Source of the DNA: Alkalibacillus aidingensis
Lineage (GTDB): Bacteria; Bacillota; Bacilli; Bacillales; Alkalibacillaceae
Direction: 5' to 3'
Assembly: GCF_014595945.1 (NCBI RefSeq)
Contig: NZ_JABXWU010000002.1
Location: forward strand, 62,001 to 126,000
DNA length: 64,000 bases
Part shown: positions 1 through 10,989 of the stretch, in pieces
How the letters are laid out: the number at the start of each line of letters is the position of its first letter
How positions within the stretch are numbered: position 1 is the stretch's first letter
The notes under the pieces: model-generated
Seen by the model: the letters and a program-made list of their open reading frames with translations, nothing else
Told to the model about the DNA's origin: nothing
Database searches by the model: none
Made by a program: the position numbers and the translations under genes

Positions 1-626
1 ATATTTTCAGAGTTAATTCGGAAGTATGCTTGTAGTGGCGTTTCAACTTTGGTGTTTTTCGGTACATAGATGAAAGAACCACCAGACCATACAGCAGAGT
101 TTAACGCAGAAAACTTATTGTCAGAAGGTGGGATTACTTTACCAAAATACTCACGGAATAAGTCTTCATTTTCACGAAGTGCTGTATCTGTATCTTTAAA
201 CACAACACCCATCTCTTCTAATTCTTTTTCCATATTATGATAAACCACTTCGGATTCGTATTGTGCGGATACACCAGCTAAATACTTCTGTTCCGCTTCT
301 GGAATACCTAAACGATCAAATGTTTGCTTGATCTCTTCAGGTACTTCATCCCATGAGCGTTCAGATTGTTCAGATGGCTTAACATAATAAGTGATTTCGT
401 CAAAATCTAATTCATTTAAGTCCCCGCCCCATTGAGGCATTGGCATACTATGAAATTGTTCAAACGCTTTTAAGCGGAACTCTAACATCCACTCAGGTTC
501 ATCCTTTTGACGTGAAATTTCACGTACAACATTTTCTGTAAGGCCACGTTCTGTACGGAAAATCGAAACATCGCGATCATGGAAACCGTACTTGTAATCA
601 CCTACTTCAGGTGCTTTTTTAGCCAT
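1..626 (-). CDS. sufB: SufB, Fe-S cluster assembly scaffold (partial, C-terminus off the left edge)
   Basis: First 208 codons of SufB, scaffold subunit of the cytoplasmic SufBCD complex that builds iron-sulfur clusters; the family is about 465 residues, so over half lies outside the window. The start [15 protein letters not shown] and the stretch [18 protein letters not shown] are typical of Firmicute SufB. The ATG at 626 follows a strong AGGAGG about 8 nt upstream. It is the last gene of sufC-sufD-sufS-sufU-sufB and starts 45 bp after the sufU stop. No frame damage is seen in the visible part. Confidence 0.95.
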   Translation of the reverse strand, partial: MAKKAPEVGDYKYGFHDRDVSIFRTERGLTENVVREISRQKDEPEWMLEFRLKAFEQFHSMPMPQWGGDLNELDFDEITYYVKPSEQSERSWDEVPEEIKQTFDRLGIPEAEQKYLAGVSAQYESEVVYHNMEKELEEMGVVFKDTDTALRENEDLFREYFGKVIPPSDNKFSALNSAVWSGGSFIYVPKNTKVETPLQAYFRINSEN

Positions 627-671
627 ACTGTCACCCTCCTTTAAATGATTGTGTGAGAAACCTTTAACTCA

Positions 672-3632
<2,961 letters not shown>

Positions 3633-3650
3633 TCGTTACCCTCCTATCTG

Positions 3651-4436
3651 TTACGCTTTTTGGCCAACTGTTTCGTCGTCGATTCCTAGTTCATCTTTAA
3701 TCCAGTCATAACCTTCCGCTTCTAAGCGTTGTGCCAGCTCAGGACCACCAGATTTAACAACGCGACCTTGCATCATCACGTGTACGTGGTCAGGTGTAAT
3801 ATAATCAAGTAGACGTTGGTAGTGAGTAATAATTAAGCAACCAAACTCATCACTACGCATTTTGTTTATGCCATTTGCTACAACTTTTAAAGCGTCTATG
3901 TCAAGACCTGAGTCAATTTCGTCTAAAACAGCAATTGCGGGCTTAAGCATCATTAATTGAAGAATCTCATTACGCTTCTTCTCACCACCTGAGAATCCTT
4001 CATTTAAGTAACGTTGTGCCATATTTTTATCAATTTCTAGATCGTCCATTGTTGCATCCATTTCTTTGATGAATTTCATTAATGGAATCTCATCGCCTTC
4101 TTCACGACGAGCATTAATAGAAGAACGTAAGAAATCAGAGTTCGTAACACCACTGATCTCACTTGGGTATTGCATTGCAAGAAATAAACCAGCTTGCGCA
4201 CGTTCATCAACTTCCATTTCGAGAACGTCTTCACCATCTAGTTTTACTTCACCTTTAGTGATTTCATATTTTGGATGGCCCATAATCGCACTAGCTAATG
4301 TTGATTTCCCGGTACCATTTGGACCCATAACTGCGTGGAATTCCCCACCGTTAATTGTAAGGTTTACACCTTTTAATATCTCTTCCCCTTCGATTTCAAC
4401 ATGAAGATCCTTAATTTCTAAAGTTGATCCTGCCAT
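3651..4436 (-). CDS. sufC: SufC, ABC-type ATPase of the Suf complex
   Basis: 261-residue cytoplasmic ABC ATPase that drives SufBCD conformational change. Walker A GPNGTGKST, signature FSGGEKKR and Walker B AIAVLDEIDSGLD are all present. I place the start at 4436 (MAGSTLEIKDLHVE), behind GGAGGTATTCAA; 15 codons of open frame further upstream lack a ribosome site and would begin inside the putative Fur box region. It is the first gene of the suf operon. Confidence 0.95.
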   Translation of the reverse strand: MAGSTLEIKDLHVEIEGEEILKGVNLTINGGEFHAVMGPNGTGKSTLASAIMGHPKYEITKGEVKLDGEDVLEMEVDERAQAGLFLAMQYPSEISGVTNSDFLRSSINARREEGDEIPLMKFIKEMDATMDDLEIDKNMAQRYLNEGFSGGEKKRNEILQLMMLKPAIAVLDEIDSGLDIDALKVVANGINKMRSDEFGCLIITHYQRLLDYITPDHVHVMMQGRVVKSGGPELAQRLEAEGYDWIKDELGIDDETVGQKA

Positions 4437-4473
4437 TTGAATACCTCCAATTTCTATTAATTCATGTCTGGTT

Positions 4474-4530
4474 ATTCTCAATTTATTATCATTCTCAGTT
4501 TAAAACATTTACAAATTATTATCAACTCAT
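4474..4530 (-). promoter_or_regulatory. Putative suf promoter with Fur-like box
   Basis: Positions 4483-4497 (plus strand TTATTATCATTCTCA) match the 7-1-7 Fur consensus TGATAATNATTATCA at 11 of 14 defined bases. On the minus strand just upstream, TTGATA, 17 bp and TAAACT could form a sigma-A promoter, and GATAAT within the box could serve an alternative -10. The box lies 47-61 bp before the sufC ATG. Fur control of suf is known in several bacteria; here it is inference. Confidence 0.45.
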
Positions 4531-4801
4531 CACAAGAACAACCAAGCATTGATTCTCTATCCATTATAGTAAAAAATCCGATGAATTAAAACGATTACGG
4601 TCTTTATTCATACAAAAAGATAGAAAATTGTCTCCTAAGATATTGAACATCATTCTCATTTACTGTTTGTCACTTGATTTTACGTGTTGATTTGCTAAGT
4701 AGCATCTTCATAACGTGAACCTTTTTAAGGTGCGCTATTGTAAATGAAACCATTCCATTTTGACGGTTGACGATCTCCTTAAACATAACATTATGTATAA
4801 A

Positions 4802-4843
4802 GAAAAATCCACTGTTACAATTGTAAGATTGTAACAATGGATT
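4802..4843 (-). terminator. Intrinsic terminator after the small ORF at 4876-5028
   Basis: Minus-strand hairpin with arms AATCCATTGTTACAAT and ATTGTAACAGTGGATT (one mismatch) followed by TTTTTC. It lies 33 bp beyond the stop of a 50-codon reading frame and is not needed by any other gene on that strand. Confidence 0.75.
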
Positions 4844-4875
4844 CACGTTTTAGGTATTTAGTTCATATTTTATTA

Positions 4876-5028
4876 TTAACGGTGAATCATTCGGTCAACT
4901 TCCGAAACCATCATTTGCGATTTTTGATATTCTTGTTCTCTTCGCTTTTCAACTGCTAATCGTTTGTCAAGTTTCTGACTGTACTCCTTATAACCAATTC
5001 CGTGTGACTGTTGCATTGCCTTCTCCAT
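4876..5028 (-). CDS. Small protein of unknown function (possibly truncated)
   Basis: 50-codon frame from ATG 5028, protein starting MEKAMQQSHGIGYKEYSQ and ending SEVDRMIHR; strongly charged, with a Lys/Arg/Glu-rich helical middle. Codon use looks coding and an intrinsic terminator follows. The same frame stays open for 21 more codons upstream (to 5091), reading plausibly (RDDLVILNDNQLDLTYTSD), but has no ATG, GTG or TTG there and no clear ribosome site before ATG 5028. It may therefore be a gene that lost its start, or start at an unusual codon. I do not recognise the family. Confidence 0.4.
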   Translation of the reverse strand: MEKAMQQSHGIGYKEYSQKLDKRLAVEKRREQEYQKSQMMVSEVDRMIHR

Positions 5029-5162
5029 ATCACTCGTGTACGTCAGATCAAGCTGATTGTCATTTAAAATAACTAAATCATCCCTTTCGAATTATTTACA
5101 TGATTAAGGATAACACGCTCAAGTTTTGAACGAAAATGGCATTCATATCCATTGAAACAAAT

Positions 5163-5207
5163 AAAAAGAGGTATGAACACCTTAATAGATGTTATACCCC
5201 TTCTCTT
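5163..5207 (-). terminator. Terminator of the met operon
   Basis: Minus-strand hairpin AAGGGGTATAACATC / GGTGTTCATACCTCTT with G-U pairs, followed by TTTTTAT, 55 bp past the metQ stop. Confidence 0.7.
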
Positions 5208-5261
5208 TATAATTCATTAAAATAACTTTGAATAAGTAGCAAATGCTCTTAATTTGCAATT

Positions 5262-6182
5262 TTATTCATTTGCTGGGACAATCGATCCTTCATATTCTTC
5301 TTCCATGAAGGTTTGAATTTCTTCAGTTCTTAGAATTTCAACGATTTTTTGTAGATCTTCATCATCTTTATCCTCAGCTCTTACAGCAATTACATTTGCG
5401 TATGGTGAGTCAGAAGCTTCTAAGAATAACGCATCTTCTGTTGGCGTTAGTTCAGCTTCAATGGCATAGTTCGTATTGATGGCTACTAGTGCATCAGCCT
5501 CACGCTCATAAAATTCTGGTAACAATCCTGCATCAATACTTGAATCAAATTCTAAATTTAATGGATTTTCAACGATATCATCAACAGTTGCAGCAACCGG
5601 ATCGACATCTTCATCAATCGAAATAAGTCCATTTTCTTGTAGGATAGTAAGAATTCGACCATGGTCAGCTACTGAACGACTCATAATTACTTCTGTACCT
5701 TCTGGGACGTTGTCAGGATCCGTGATATTTTGTGAATAAATTCCCATAGGTTCAATGTGAATACCACCTAGACTTACGAAGTCGTAACCAACTTCATCGA
5801 TTTGATCCTCTAAATAAGGAGTGTGTTGGAAGAAGTTTACATCCAATGTCCCATTATCTAAGTCTTCATTCGGTAACACGTAATCTTGGTAAACTTCAAT
5901 TTGAAGTTCAATACCTTCTTCTTCAAACAATGGCTGTGCTTCTTCTAAAATTTCAGAGTGTGGAACATTGGCTGAACCAATAATAATCTCTCTTAACTCT
6001 GATCCCTCTGCTTCTTCTTGTTCTTCTTGTTCTTCTTGAGCTTCGTCACTTTCTTCTTGTGCTTCATTATTTTCCTCTTCTTGAGGCTCTGCTTGATCTG
6101 CCTCTTCTGCGTCACCAGTACCACATGCTGCTAGAGCAAGTGCTAGGAATGCAATTAGTAAAACAGTAATAAACTTTTTCAT
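5262..6182 (-). CDS. metQ: MetQ, methionine ABC transporter substrate-binding lipoprotein
   Basis: 306-residue NLPA-family lipoprotein that binds methionine outside the membrane. The signal peptide ends in lipobox LAAC with the modified Cys at 20. Residues about 24-60 form a very acidic, Gln/Glu-rich linker typical of salt-adapted Bacillaceae; the binding domain begins near REIIIGSANVPHSEIL. It is the last gene of metN-metP-metQ, 53 bp after metP, and is under the tandem SAM riboswitches upstream of metN. Confidence 0.93.
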   Translation of the reverse strand: MKKFITVLLIAFLALALAACGTGDAEEADQAEPQEEENNEAQEESDEAQEEQEEQEEAEGSELREIIIGSANVPHSEILEEAQPLFEEEGIELQIEVYQDYVLPNEDLDNGTLDVNFFQHTPYLEDQIDEVGYDFVSLGGIHIEPMGIYSQNITDPDNVPEGTEVIMSRSVADHGRILTILQENGLISIDEDVDPVAATVDDIVENPLNLEFDSSIDAGLLPEFYEREADALVAINTNYAIEAELTPTEDALFLEASDSPYANVIAVRAEDKDDEDLQKIVEILRTEEIQTFMEEEYEGSIVPANE

Positions 6183-6235
6183 TCTAAAAACTCCCCTTAT
6201 ATTTTTTATTTAGAACTTGGTATGATACCAAATAA

Positions 6236-6904
6236 CTACCTTTTATCAATTGCTCTTGATACCCAATCACCAATGAATTGGAACACAAAAACAATGACAA
6301 CAATGAAAATAGTACAAGCAAATACCACATCAAAATCACGTCTTTGGAATCCTTGCATATAAGCTAAATCTCCAAGACCCCCTGCACCAATAACGCCAGC
6401 CATTGCTGTATAGCTGATTAAGGCAATAGCTGTAACTGTAATTCCAGAAATCAAAGCTGGCATGGATTCAGGAAGTAGTACTTTAAAGATAATGGTACGT
6501 GTCTTTGCCCCCATTGATTGAGCCGCTTCAACTACTCCTTTATCAACTTCTTTAAGTGCAATCTCTACAAGTCGTGCATAAAACGGAGCCGCTCCAATGA
6601 TTAAGGCTGGTAAAGCTGCTTTGGGTCCTCGGATGGTACCCATTAAGAAATCTGTAAACGGGAATAATAACAGGATTAATATAATAAACGGAATGGCACG
6701 AAACACGTTAACTAAGGTTGCTGTAATTGAATTAACTAAAGTGTTTTGCCATAGGTTTCCCCTTGATGTTAGAAATAGTAGTAAACCAAGTAAAATTCCT
6801 AAAATGAACGTCCCAATGACAGAAATAATCGTCATGTATAAAGTTTCATAAGTGGCCGTCCACATCTGATCCATTCGTACATTAGGAAACAACTCATTCA
6901 TCAT
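6236..6904 (-). CDS. metP: MetP (MetI-type) methionine ABC transporter permease
   Basis: 222-residue inner-membrane permease with about five hydrophobic helices and the EAA loop (EAAQSMGAKTRTIIFKVLLPES). It pairs with MetN and MetQ to import methionine. I use the ATG at 6904 (MMNELFPNVR), which overlaps metN by 11 bp and follows GAGGTG; the next ATG (6901) is equally possible. The frame extends 5 codons upstream inside metN. Confidence 0.93.
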   Translation of the reverse strand: MMNELFPNVRMDQMWTATYETLYMTIISVIGTFILGILLGLLLFLTSRGNLWQNTLVNSITATLVNVFRAIPFIILILLLFPFTDFLMGTIRGPKAALPALIIGAAPFYARLVEIALKEVDKGVVEAAQSMGAKTRTIIFKVLLPESMPALISGITVTAIALISYTAMAGVIGAGGLGDLAYMQGFQRRDFDVVFACTIFIVVIVFVFQFIGDWVSRAIDKR

Positions 6905-7922
6905 GCTGTAACACCTCAACTTCTACACCAGATGATTGGATAAAATCAACAGCTTCTTTAATTAATCTTGCTTCGCCGTTAATTTCTACATAAAGAGTTC
7001 CGTAAGCCCCTTCTTGTGTAGGAGAGATTGAACCCTGCAAAATGTTTATCGCCACATCCAGTTTTTTCGATACTTCACTAATTAGAGCACGTTTGGCATT
7101 ATTTCCGATGAAGTGTAACTTAACAACTTCACTATCTTCTCGGTCGTTAATAAACTCTTGTAAGTGCTCTTTTTGATGTTCTAATGGACTTAACTGCTGA
7201 ACAAATCGTTTCGTTGTTTTTGCTTGTGGTTTGACAAATACATCTAATACATCACCTTGCTCAACCACTTTCCCCTGCTCCATAACAGCGACACGATGAC
7301 AGATCTTCTGAATGACATGCATTTCATGGGTAATGAGAATAATCGTCAAGTTAAGCTTCTCATTAATAGAAACAAGCAAGTCTAAAATATCGTCAGTCGT
7401 TTCAGGATCTAACGCAGACGTTGCCTCATCACATAATAGAACAGTCGGATCATTGGCCAACGCTCTAGCAATTCCAACACGTTGCTTTTGACCACCACTT
7501 AATTGTGATGGATAAGACTTCTCTCTACCTTTTAAGCCAACAAGTTCAATTAACTCCATTACTTTCCGTTCACGTTCTTCTCTTGGAACACCAGCAATCT
7601 CAAGTGGGAATGAAATATTTTCAAACACCGTACGTGACCAAAGCAAATTGAAGTGTTGGAAAATCATTCCGATCTTCTGTCGTTCTTTTCGAAGGTCGCC
7701 TTTCCTTAGGCGAGCAATATCACGATCTTCTAAAAGAATCTCGCCTTCTGTCGGGTCTTCTAGTCGGTTGATTAAACGGATAAATGTACTTTTACCGGCA
7801 CCACTATACCCAATCACACCGTAAATTTCTCCTTTTTCTATATCAATAGAGACATCATCAACAGCCTGAACCGTTTGATGTTTTGTTTTAAACTGTTTCG
7901 ATAGATTCTTAATCGAAATCAA
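6894..7922 (-). CDS. metN: MetN, methionine ABC transporter ATPase
   Basis: 342-residue ATPase of the methionine importer. Walker A GYSGAGKST, signature LSGGQKQR and Walker B VLLCDEATSALDP are present. The C-terminal NIL regulatory domain (about 265-342) is characteristic of MetN and allows inhibition by methionine. The start is a TTG at 7922, 8 nt after GGAGGGG. It is the first gene of the operon, directly behind the proximal SAM-I riboswitch. Confidence 0.94.
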   Translation of the reverse strand: MISIKNLSKQFKTKHQTVQAVDDVSIDIEKGEIYGVIGYSGAGKSTFIRLINRLEDPTEGEILLEDRDIARLRKGDLRKERQKIGMIFQHFNLLWSRTVFENISFPLEIAGVPREERERKVMELIELVGLKGREKSYPSQLSGGQKQRVGIARALANDPTVLLCDEATSALDPETTDDILDLLVSINEKLNLTIILITHEMHVIQKICHRVAVMEQGKVVEQGDVLDVFVKPQAKTTKRFVQQLSPLEHQKEHLQEFINDREDSEVVKLHFIGNNAKRALISEVSKKLDVAINILQGSISPTQEGAYGTLYVEINGEARLIKEAVDFIQSSGVEVEVLQHDE

Positions 7923-7941
7923 TGATTACCCCTCCTTAACT

Positions 7942-7984
7942 TAAAAATAAAATCCTTTCTGCACATAAGAGAACAGAAAGGATT
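7942..7984 (-). terminator. Terminator of proximal SAM riboswitch
   Basis: Minus-strand hairpin AATCCTTTCTG / CAGAAAGGATT followed by TTATTTTTA, between the aptamer (8000-8108) and the metN start. It is the expected off-state hairpin when SAM is bound. Confidence 0.9.
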
Positions 7985-7999
7985 GACATCTTTCACGTC

Positions 8000-8108
8000 C
8001 TCTTATCTGTCAAAGCATCACGCTTTGCTGGAATTAGCACCTGTTAGACAATTGTCTAATGGTTGCTGGGTTTCATCGGGCCATTCCCTCCACCTCTCTG
8101 GATAAGAG
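8000..8108 (-). promoter_or_regulatory. SAM-I (S-box) riboswitch, proximal copy
   Basis: Classical S-box aptamer on the minus strand: P1 arms CTCTTATC / GATAAGAG, conserved core AGAGGTGGAGGGA, GATGAAACCCAGCAACC and GGTGCTAATTCCAGCA. It is followed by an intrinsic terminator (7942-7984). It switches metNPQ off when S-adenosylmethionine is abundant. Confidence 0.96.
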
Positions 8109-8138
8109 ATTCATATATTTTACTCTATTATCAGTTTT

Positions 8139-8160
8139 ATACGTTACTAGATTAACGTAT
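8139..8160. repeat. Perfect inverted repeat between the two riboswitches
   Basis: ATACGTTA, 6 bp, TAACGTAT: a perfect 8-bp inverted repeat between the distal terminator and the proximal aptamer. It could be a linker hairpin in the RNA or a protein site at an internal promoter; no strong promoter is evident. Confidence 0.5.
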
Positions 8161-8164
8161 TAGT

Positions 8165-8204
8165 GAAAAATAAAAAACTCTCCTTGCAAGAACAAGAAAG
8201 AGTT
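8165..8204 (-). terminator. Terminator of distal SAM riboswitch
   Basis: Minus-strand hairpin with outer arms AACTCT / AGAGTT and inner CTTG / CAAG, followed by TTTTTTATTTTT. It belongs to the upstream S-box copy. Confidence 0.88.
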
Positions 8205-8214
8205 AACCGACTCA

Positions 8215-8322
8215 TTCTTATCTTGCAATGAAAATCATTGCAGGAATTAGCACCTATTATGATTAAATCATAACGGTTGCCGGGTTTCATTGGGCCATTC
8301 CCTCCACCTCTCTGGATAAGAA
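8215..8322 (-). promoter_or_regulatory. SAM-I (S-box) riboswitch, distal copy
   Basis: Second complete S-box aptamer on the minus strand, with P1 arms TTCTTATC / GATAAGAA and the same core (AGAGGTGGAGGGA, AATGAAACCCGGCAACC, GGTGCTAATTCCTGCA). It has its own terminator (8165-8204). The leader RNA therefore carries two independent SAM sensors in series before metN. Confidence 0.95.
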
Positions 8323-8351
8323 AATAAATTATTCAACTTTCGATAGATAAT

Positions 8352-8380
8352 ATGTTAGCATAGTAACAGATTAAGGTCAA
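8352..8380 (-). promoter_or_regulatory. Sigma-A promoter of the met operon
   Basis: Minus strand: -35 TTGACC (8375-8380), 17-bp spacer, extended -10 TGC-TAACAT (8352-8357). It sits about 30 bp before the distal riboswitch. Confidence 0.7.
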
Positions 8381-8409
8381 TCAATTTTTTTAAAAAAGGA
8401 TGAAGAAAT

Positions 8410-8838
8410 ATGAAAGCACCTTTATTTGAACTCCCGTATCTGGACAACCCACGTGAAACCTTTAAGCTTGACGAGGTTTTAGGTAAGAAGGTAGTCATCC
8501 TAACTTTTTGGGTATCATGGTGCCCTGATTGTTCAAGAGATCTACCTAAAAAAGAACAATTTTATAAAACAATGAGAAATGATGAAATTGAAATGCTGAC
8601 GATAAATGTTCCTGGTCGAGAACGCGAAGAACAAGAAGCACACCAATTTCAAGAACAGTTTCTTTCTCAACCAACCCTAAAAGATCATGGGCGTGAAGTA
8701 TACGACTTGTACGAATGTGAATCCGTACCGACGACCATCATCATTGATTTAAATGGCGAAATAGTTGGAAGGTTTGGCGACAAAGATGACTTTGTGGAAG
8801 TGATTAAAATTGTAGGGAATTATTTTCCTACTCGATAG
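8410..8838 (+). CDS. Thioredoxin-fold protein, TlpA/ResA-like, cytoplasmic
   Basis: 142 residues with a redoxin/TlpA fold: FWVSWCPDC places the CxxC at 38 and 41, and SVPTTIIIDLNGEIVGRFGD holds the cis-Pro and the strand after it. There is no signal peptide or membrane helix, unlike ResA, so it is probably a cytosolic disulfide reductase or peroxiredoxin-like protein. It is divergent from metNPQ. The ATG at 8410 follows AAAGGATG. A 10-bp inverted repeat (CTGTCCAACT / AGTTGGACAG, about 8857-8892) follows the stop but lacks a good T-run. Confidence 0.75.
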   Translation: MKAPLFELPYLDNPRETFKLDEVLGKKVVILTFWVSWCPDCSRDLPKKEQFYKTMRNDEIEMLTINVPGREREEQEAHQFQEQFLSQPTLKDHGREVYDLYECESVPTTIIIDLNGEIVGRFGDKDDFVEVIKIVGNYFPTR

Positions 8839-8965
8839 GAGAAGCTTGGTCCAAACTGTCCAACTTCTATGTAGAAACCGTAGTTGGACAGCTTAGTATT
8901 TGGGCTTTAACCCCTCTACTCCCAAAAACAACGTGGTATACTTTTTTATGAATAAAGCGAGTTCG

Positions 8966-9240
8966 TTGACCGAAAGCGGCTCTTCCCTGGCGTCTCTGGG
9001 AAAATAGAGGATAGCTCTTTGACCGGTGACCCCTCTTAACGTGCGTCTTTGGGAATATAGAGGTGCGCTCTTTGACCGGTACTCCCTCTTAACGTGCGTC
9101 TTTGGGAATATAGAGGTACGCTCTTTGACCATAAACGATTCTGACCCTGCGTTACCGGGAATATAGACACCACCTCTTTGACCAAAGCTTCCTTCTCACT
9201 TGCACCACCGGGAATATAGACTCTGAGTCTTGTCCCGGAA
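8966..9240. repeat. Tandem repeat array A, 53-bp period, about 5-6 units
   Basis: TTGACC recurs at 8966, 9019, 9072, 9125 and 9178, exactly 53 bp apart, with a degenerate sixth (TTGTCC, 9230). Each unit also has GGGAATATAGA or a close variant. Units 2 and 3 are nearly identical; the outer ones diverge. It lies between two convergent genes (8410-8838 and 9287-9604). 53 is not a multiple of 3, so the open frames across it are not genes. An inverted repeat ACAGTTAC / GTAACTGT (9240-9280) follows. Confidence 0.9.
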
Positions 9241-9286
9241 CAGTTACTCCACTACTCCTCCGGTTAAAGAAGGTAACTGTATGGCA

Positions 9287-9604
9287 CTATTCATCTACTA
9301 AATAAGGACTCATCTCTTTAAGAACAAATGGGACCGAGTTAAATGTGTACATTCGTTCTACTGGTACTCCATTTTTAAATACGATCAAACATGGCACACT
9401 TGTTATGTTAAATTGTTGCATTAAATCAGGTGCTAAAGTCGCATTTAACTCAAAGAATTTTTCCTCACCAAGTATTTCTTCGACGTATTTTAGCATTCGC
9501 TTAGCTATTTTACATGTTCCACAAAATGGACTGTTAACAAATAGTATATGATAGCTCTTCTTATTAATTAAAAATCGTGCGTGATCGTGGTTTATTTCTT
9601 GCAT
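9287..9604 (-). CDS. yusE: YusE-like thioredoxin-fold protein
   Basis: 105 residues, thioredoxin fold with SPFCGTCKIAKRM giving CxxC at 28 and 31 and the cis-Pro in NITSVPCLIVFKNG. It is probably a cytosolic thiol-disulfide protein of unknown partner. The position (yusE-yusF-gcvH) matches the B. subtilis yus cluster. It starts one base after the yusF stop, so the two are probably co-translated. Confidence 0.85.
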   Translation of the reverse strand: MQEINHDHARFLINKKSYHILFVNSPFCGTCKIAKRMLKYVEEILGEEKFFELNATLAPDLMQQFNITSVPCLIVFKNGVPVERMYTFNSVPFVLKEMSPYLVDE

Positions 9605-9605
9605 G

Positions 9606-9974
9606 TTATTCGGACCCTTTCAAGTAATCAATCTTGACATTAAAATTTGCTGCTTGCAGAATCGATGCTAACACGTGATCAGGTGTGTCTTCAACTTGAC
9701 GATATTTAGCATCGATATACAAATTTTCGGCATGTGATAATTCTTGATTTAATAACTTTCTTAGTTGTTTTCCTGAATCATCAGCATCGGTAAATATATA
9801 AACATCGCGTTCAAAGAGCATATACTCATCAATTAATTCATCTAAAGCATAAGCGCTCAGGGTTCCGAATGTGCAAAGAATCATCTCATCTTCTGCTAAG
9901 ATTTTCTCAACTTTTTTACGATCTTGCTTCCCCTCAACAATTAACACTTGAGATAACATATCCATATTCCACAC
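9606..9974 (-). CDS. yusF: YusF-like Toprim domain protein
   Basis: Up to 122 residues: small stand-alone Toprim domain with the acidic Glu in VLIVEGKQDRKK and the DxD pair in FTDADDSGKQLRK. This fold is found in primases and RNase M5; the role here is unknown, with metal-dependent nucleic acid handling as inference. The start is uncertain: a GTG at 9974, ATG 9965 or ATG 9959. B. subtilis has a homologue at the same place. Confidence 0.82.
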   Translation of the reverse strand: MWNMDMLSQVLIVEGKQDRKKVEKILAEDEMILCTFGTLSAYALDELIDEYMLFERDVYIFTDADDSGKQLRKLLNQELSHAENLYIDAKYRQVEDTPDHVLASILQAANFNVKIDYLKGSE

Positions 9975-9987
9975 TCACTTATCTTAT

Positions 9988-10022
9988 AGAAAAGACTGAC
10001 TCAGGTATCGGAGTCAGTCTTT
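9988..10022 (-). terminator. Terminator of gcvH
   Basis: Hairpin AAAGACTGACTC / GAGTCAGTCTTT with TTTTCTATAAG downstream on the minus strand, between gcvH and yusF. Confidence 0.8.
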
Positions 10023-10044
10023 CATTACTTATCTTATTATATGC

Positions 10045-10428
10045 TTATTCATCTTCAGTCATTTCTTGATAAGCATCTGCATCCATTAGATCATCTACCT
10101 GAGATTTATCAGTTGGCTCAACAACGATCATCCAAGCTTTTTCATAAGGTGATTCATTAACGAATTCTGGACTGTCTTCTAATTCTTCGTTTACTTCTAC
10201 CACTTTACCGGATACTGGCGCATAAAGTTCTGAAACAGTTTTAACAGATTCAACGCTACCGAATGGCTCGTCTAATTCAATTTCATCGCCTTCTTCTGGA
10301 AGCTCAACGAATACGATATCGCCAAGTTCTGACTGTGCAAAGTCTGTGATTCCAATTCGTAGTTTATCGCCTTCGTCTTTTACCCATTCGTGTTCTTCAG
10401 AATAACGTAAGTCTTTTGGTAAACTCAT
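10045..10428 (-). CDS. gcvH: GcvH, glycine cleavage system H protein
   Basis: 127-residue lipoyl carrier of the glycine cleavage system; in Bacilli it also takes part in lipoate relay to other enzymes. The lipoylated lysine is K63 in [10 protein letters not shown]. The ATG at 10428 ([15 protein letters not shown]) follows GAGGGTCAAGAT; 10 extra upstream codons are not family-like. No other gcv gene is adjacent, as in B. subtilis. Confidence 0.95.
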   Translation of the reverse strand: MSLPKDLRYSEEHEWVKDEGDKLRIGITDFAQSELGDIVFVELPEEGDEIELDEPFGSVESVKTVSELYAPVSGKVVEVNEELEDSPEFVNESPYEKAWMIVVEPTDKSQVDDLMDADAYQEMTEDE

Positions 10429-10507
10429 ATCTTGACCCTCCATATTTATCAATATCACATGTTAATCATACAATAAACACGTGCTTTATGCATTATTTAA
10501 GAATCTA

Positions 10508-10864
10508 TTATTTCCAAGTATCAGAAAAAAGATCTTCTTTAAATCCGACTGTTACTTTCTCACCATCTGTAGTAATTGGTCGTTTGATTAACATTCCGTC
10601 AGAAGCAAGAAGTTCAATTTGCTCTTCATCACTCATATCCTTCAACTTGTCTTTAACACCTAGCTCACGGTATTTTTTTCCGGAAGTGTTAAAAAACTTT
10701 TTAACCAGTAACCCACTTTTTTCAATTAATTTAGTTAGTTCTTTCTTAGATGGTGGCTGATCGACAATATGTATGGATTCATAATCAATTCCTTCTTCAT
10801 CTAACCATTTTAGAGCTTTTCGGCATGTACCACACTTAGGGTACTGGTAAACTGTTAACGCCAT
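10508..10864 (-). CDS. yusI: YusI, ArsC/Spx-family protein
   Basis: 118 residues of the ArsC/Spx thioredoxin-like family, starting MALTVYQYPKCGTCRKALKWL with CxxC near 11-14, followed by the family helix and RPITTDGEKVTVGF near the C-terminus. Biochemical role is not known; it is not Spx itself. The ATG at 10864 follows GAAGGAGGTG. Its position between gcvH and fadE matches B. subtilis yusI. Confidence 0.87.
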   Translation of the reverse strand: MALTVYQYPKCGTCRKALKWLDEEGIDYESIHIVDQPPSKKELTKLIEKSGLLVKKFFNTSGKKYRELGVKDKLKDMSDEEQIELLASDGMLIKRPITTDGEKVTVGFKEDLFSDTWK

Positions 10865-10943
10865 AGCATACACCTCCTTCAACTGCTTCAGTTTAACATA
10901 GTTTAACCAACCACTCACATAATTAGACTGATTATGTGATGAT

Positions 10944-10976
10944 AAAGGCGTATAGTAGGTCTACTATACGCCTTTT
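10944..10976 (-). terminator. Terminator of the fad operon
   Basis: Near-perfect hairpin AAAGGCGTATAGTAG / CTACTATACGCCTTT just beyond the fadE stop; it could act in both directions. Confidence 0.8.
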
Positions 10977-10989
10977 ATGATATATAGAA

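Noticed and set aside
8893-9132. Open frame across array A
   Set aside because: Built from 53-bp repeats; the period is not a multiple of 3 and there is no ribosome site.
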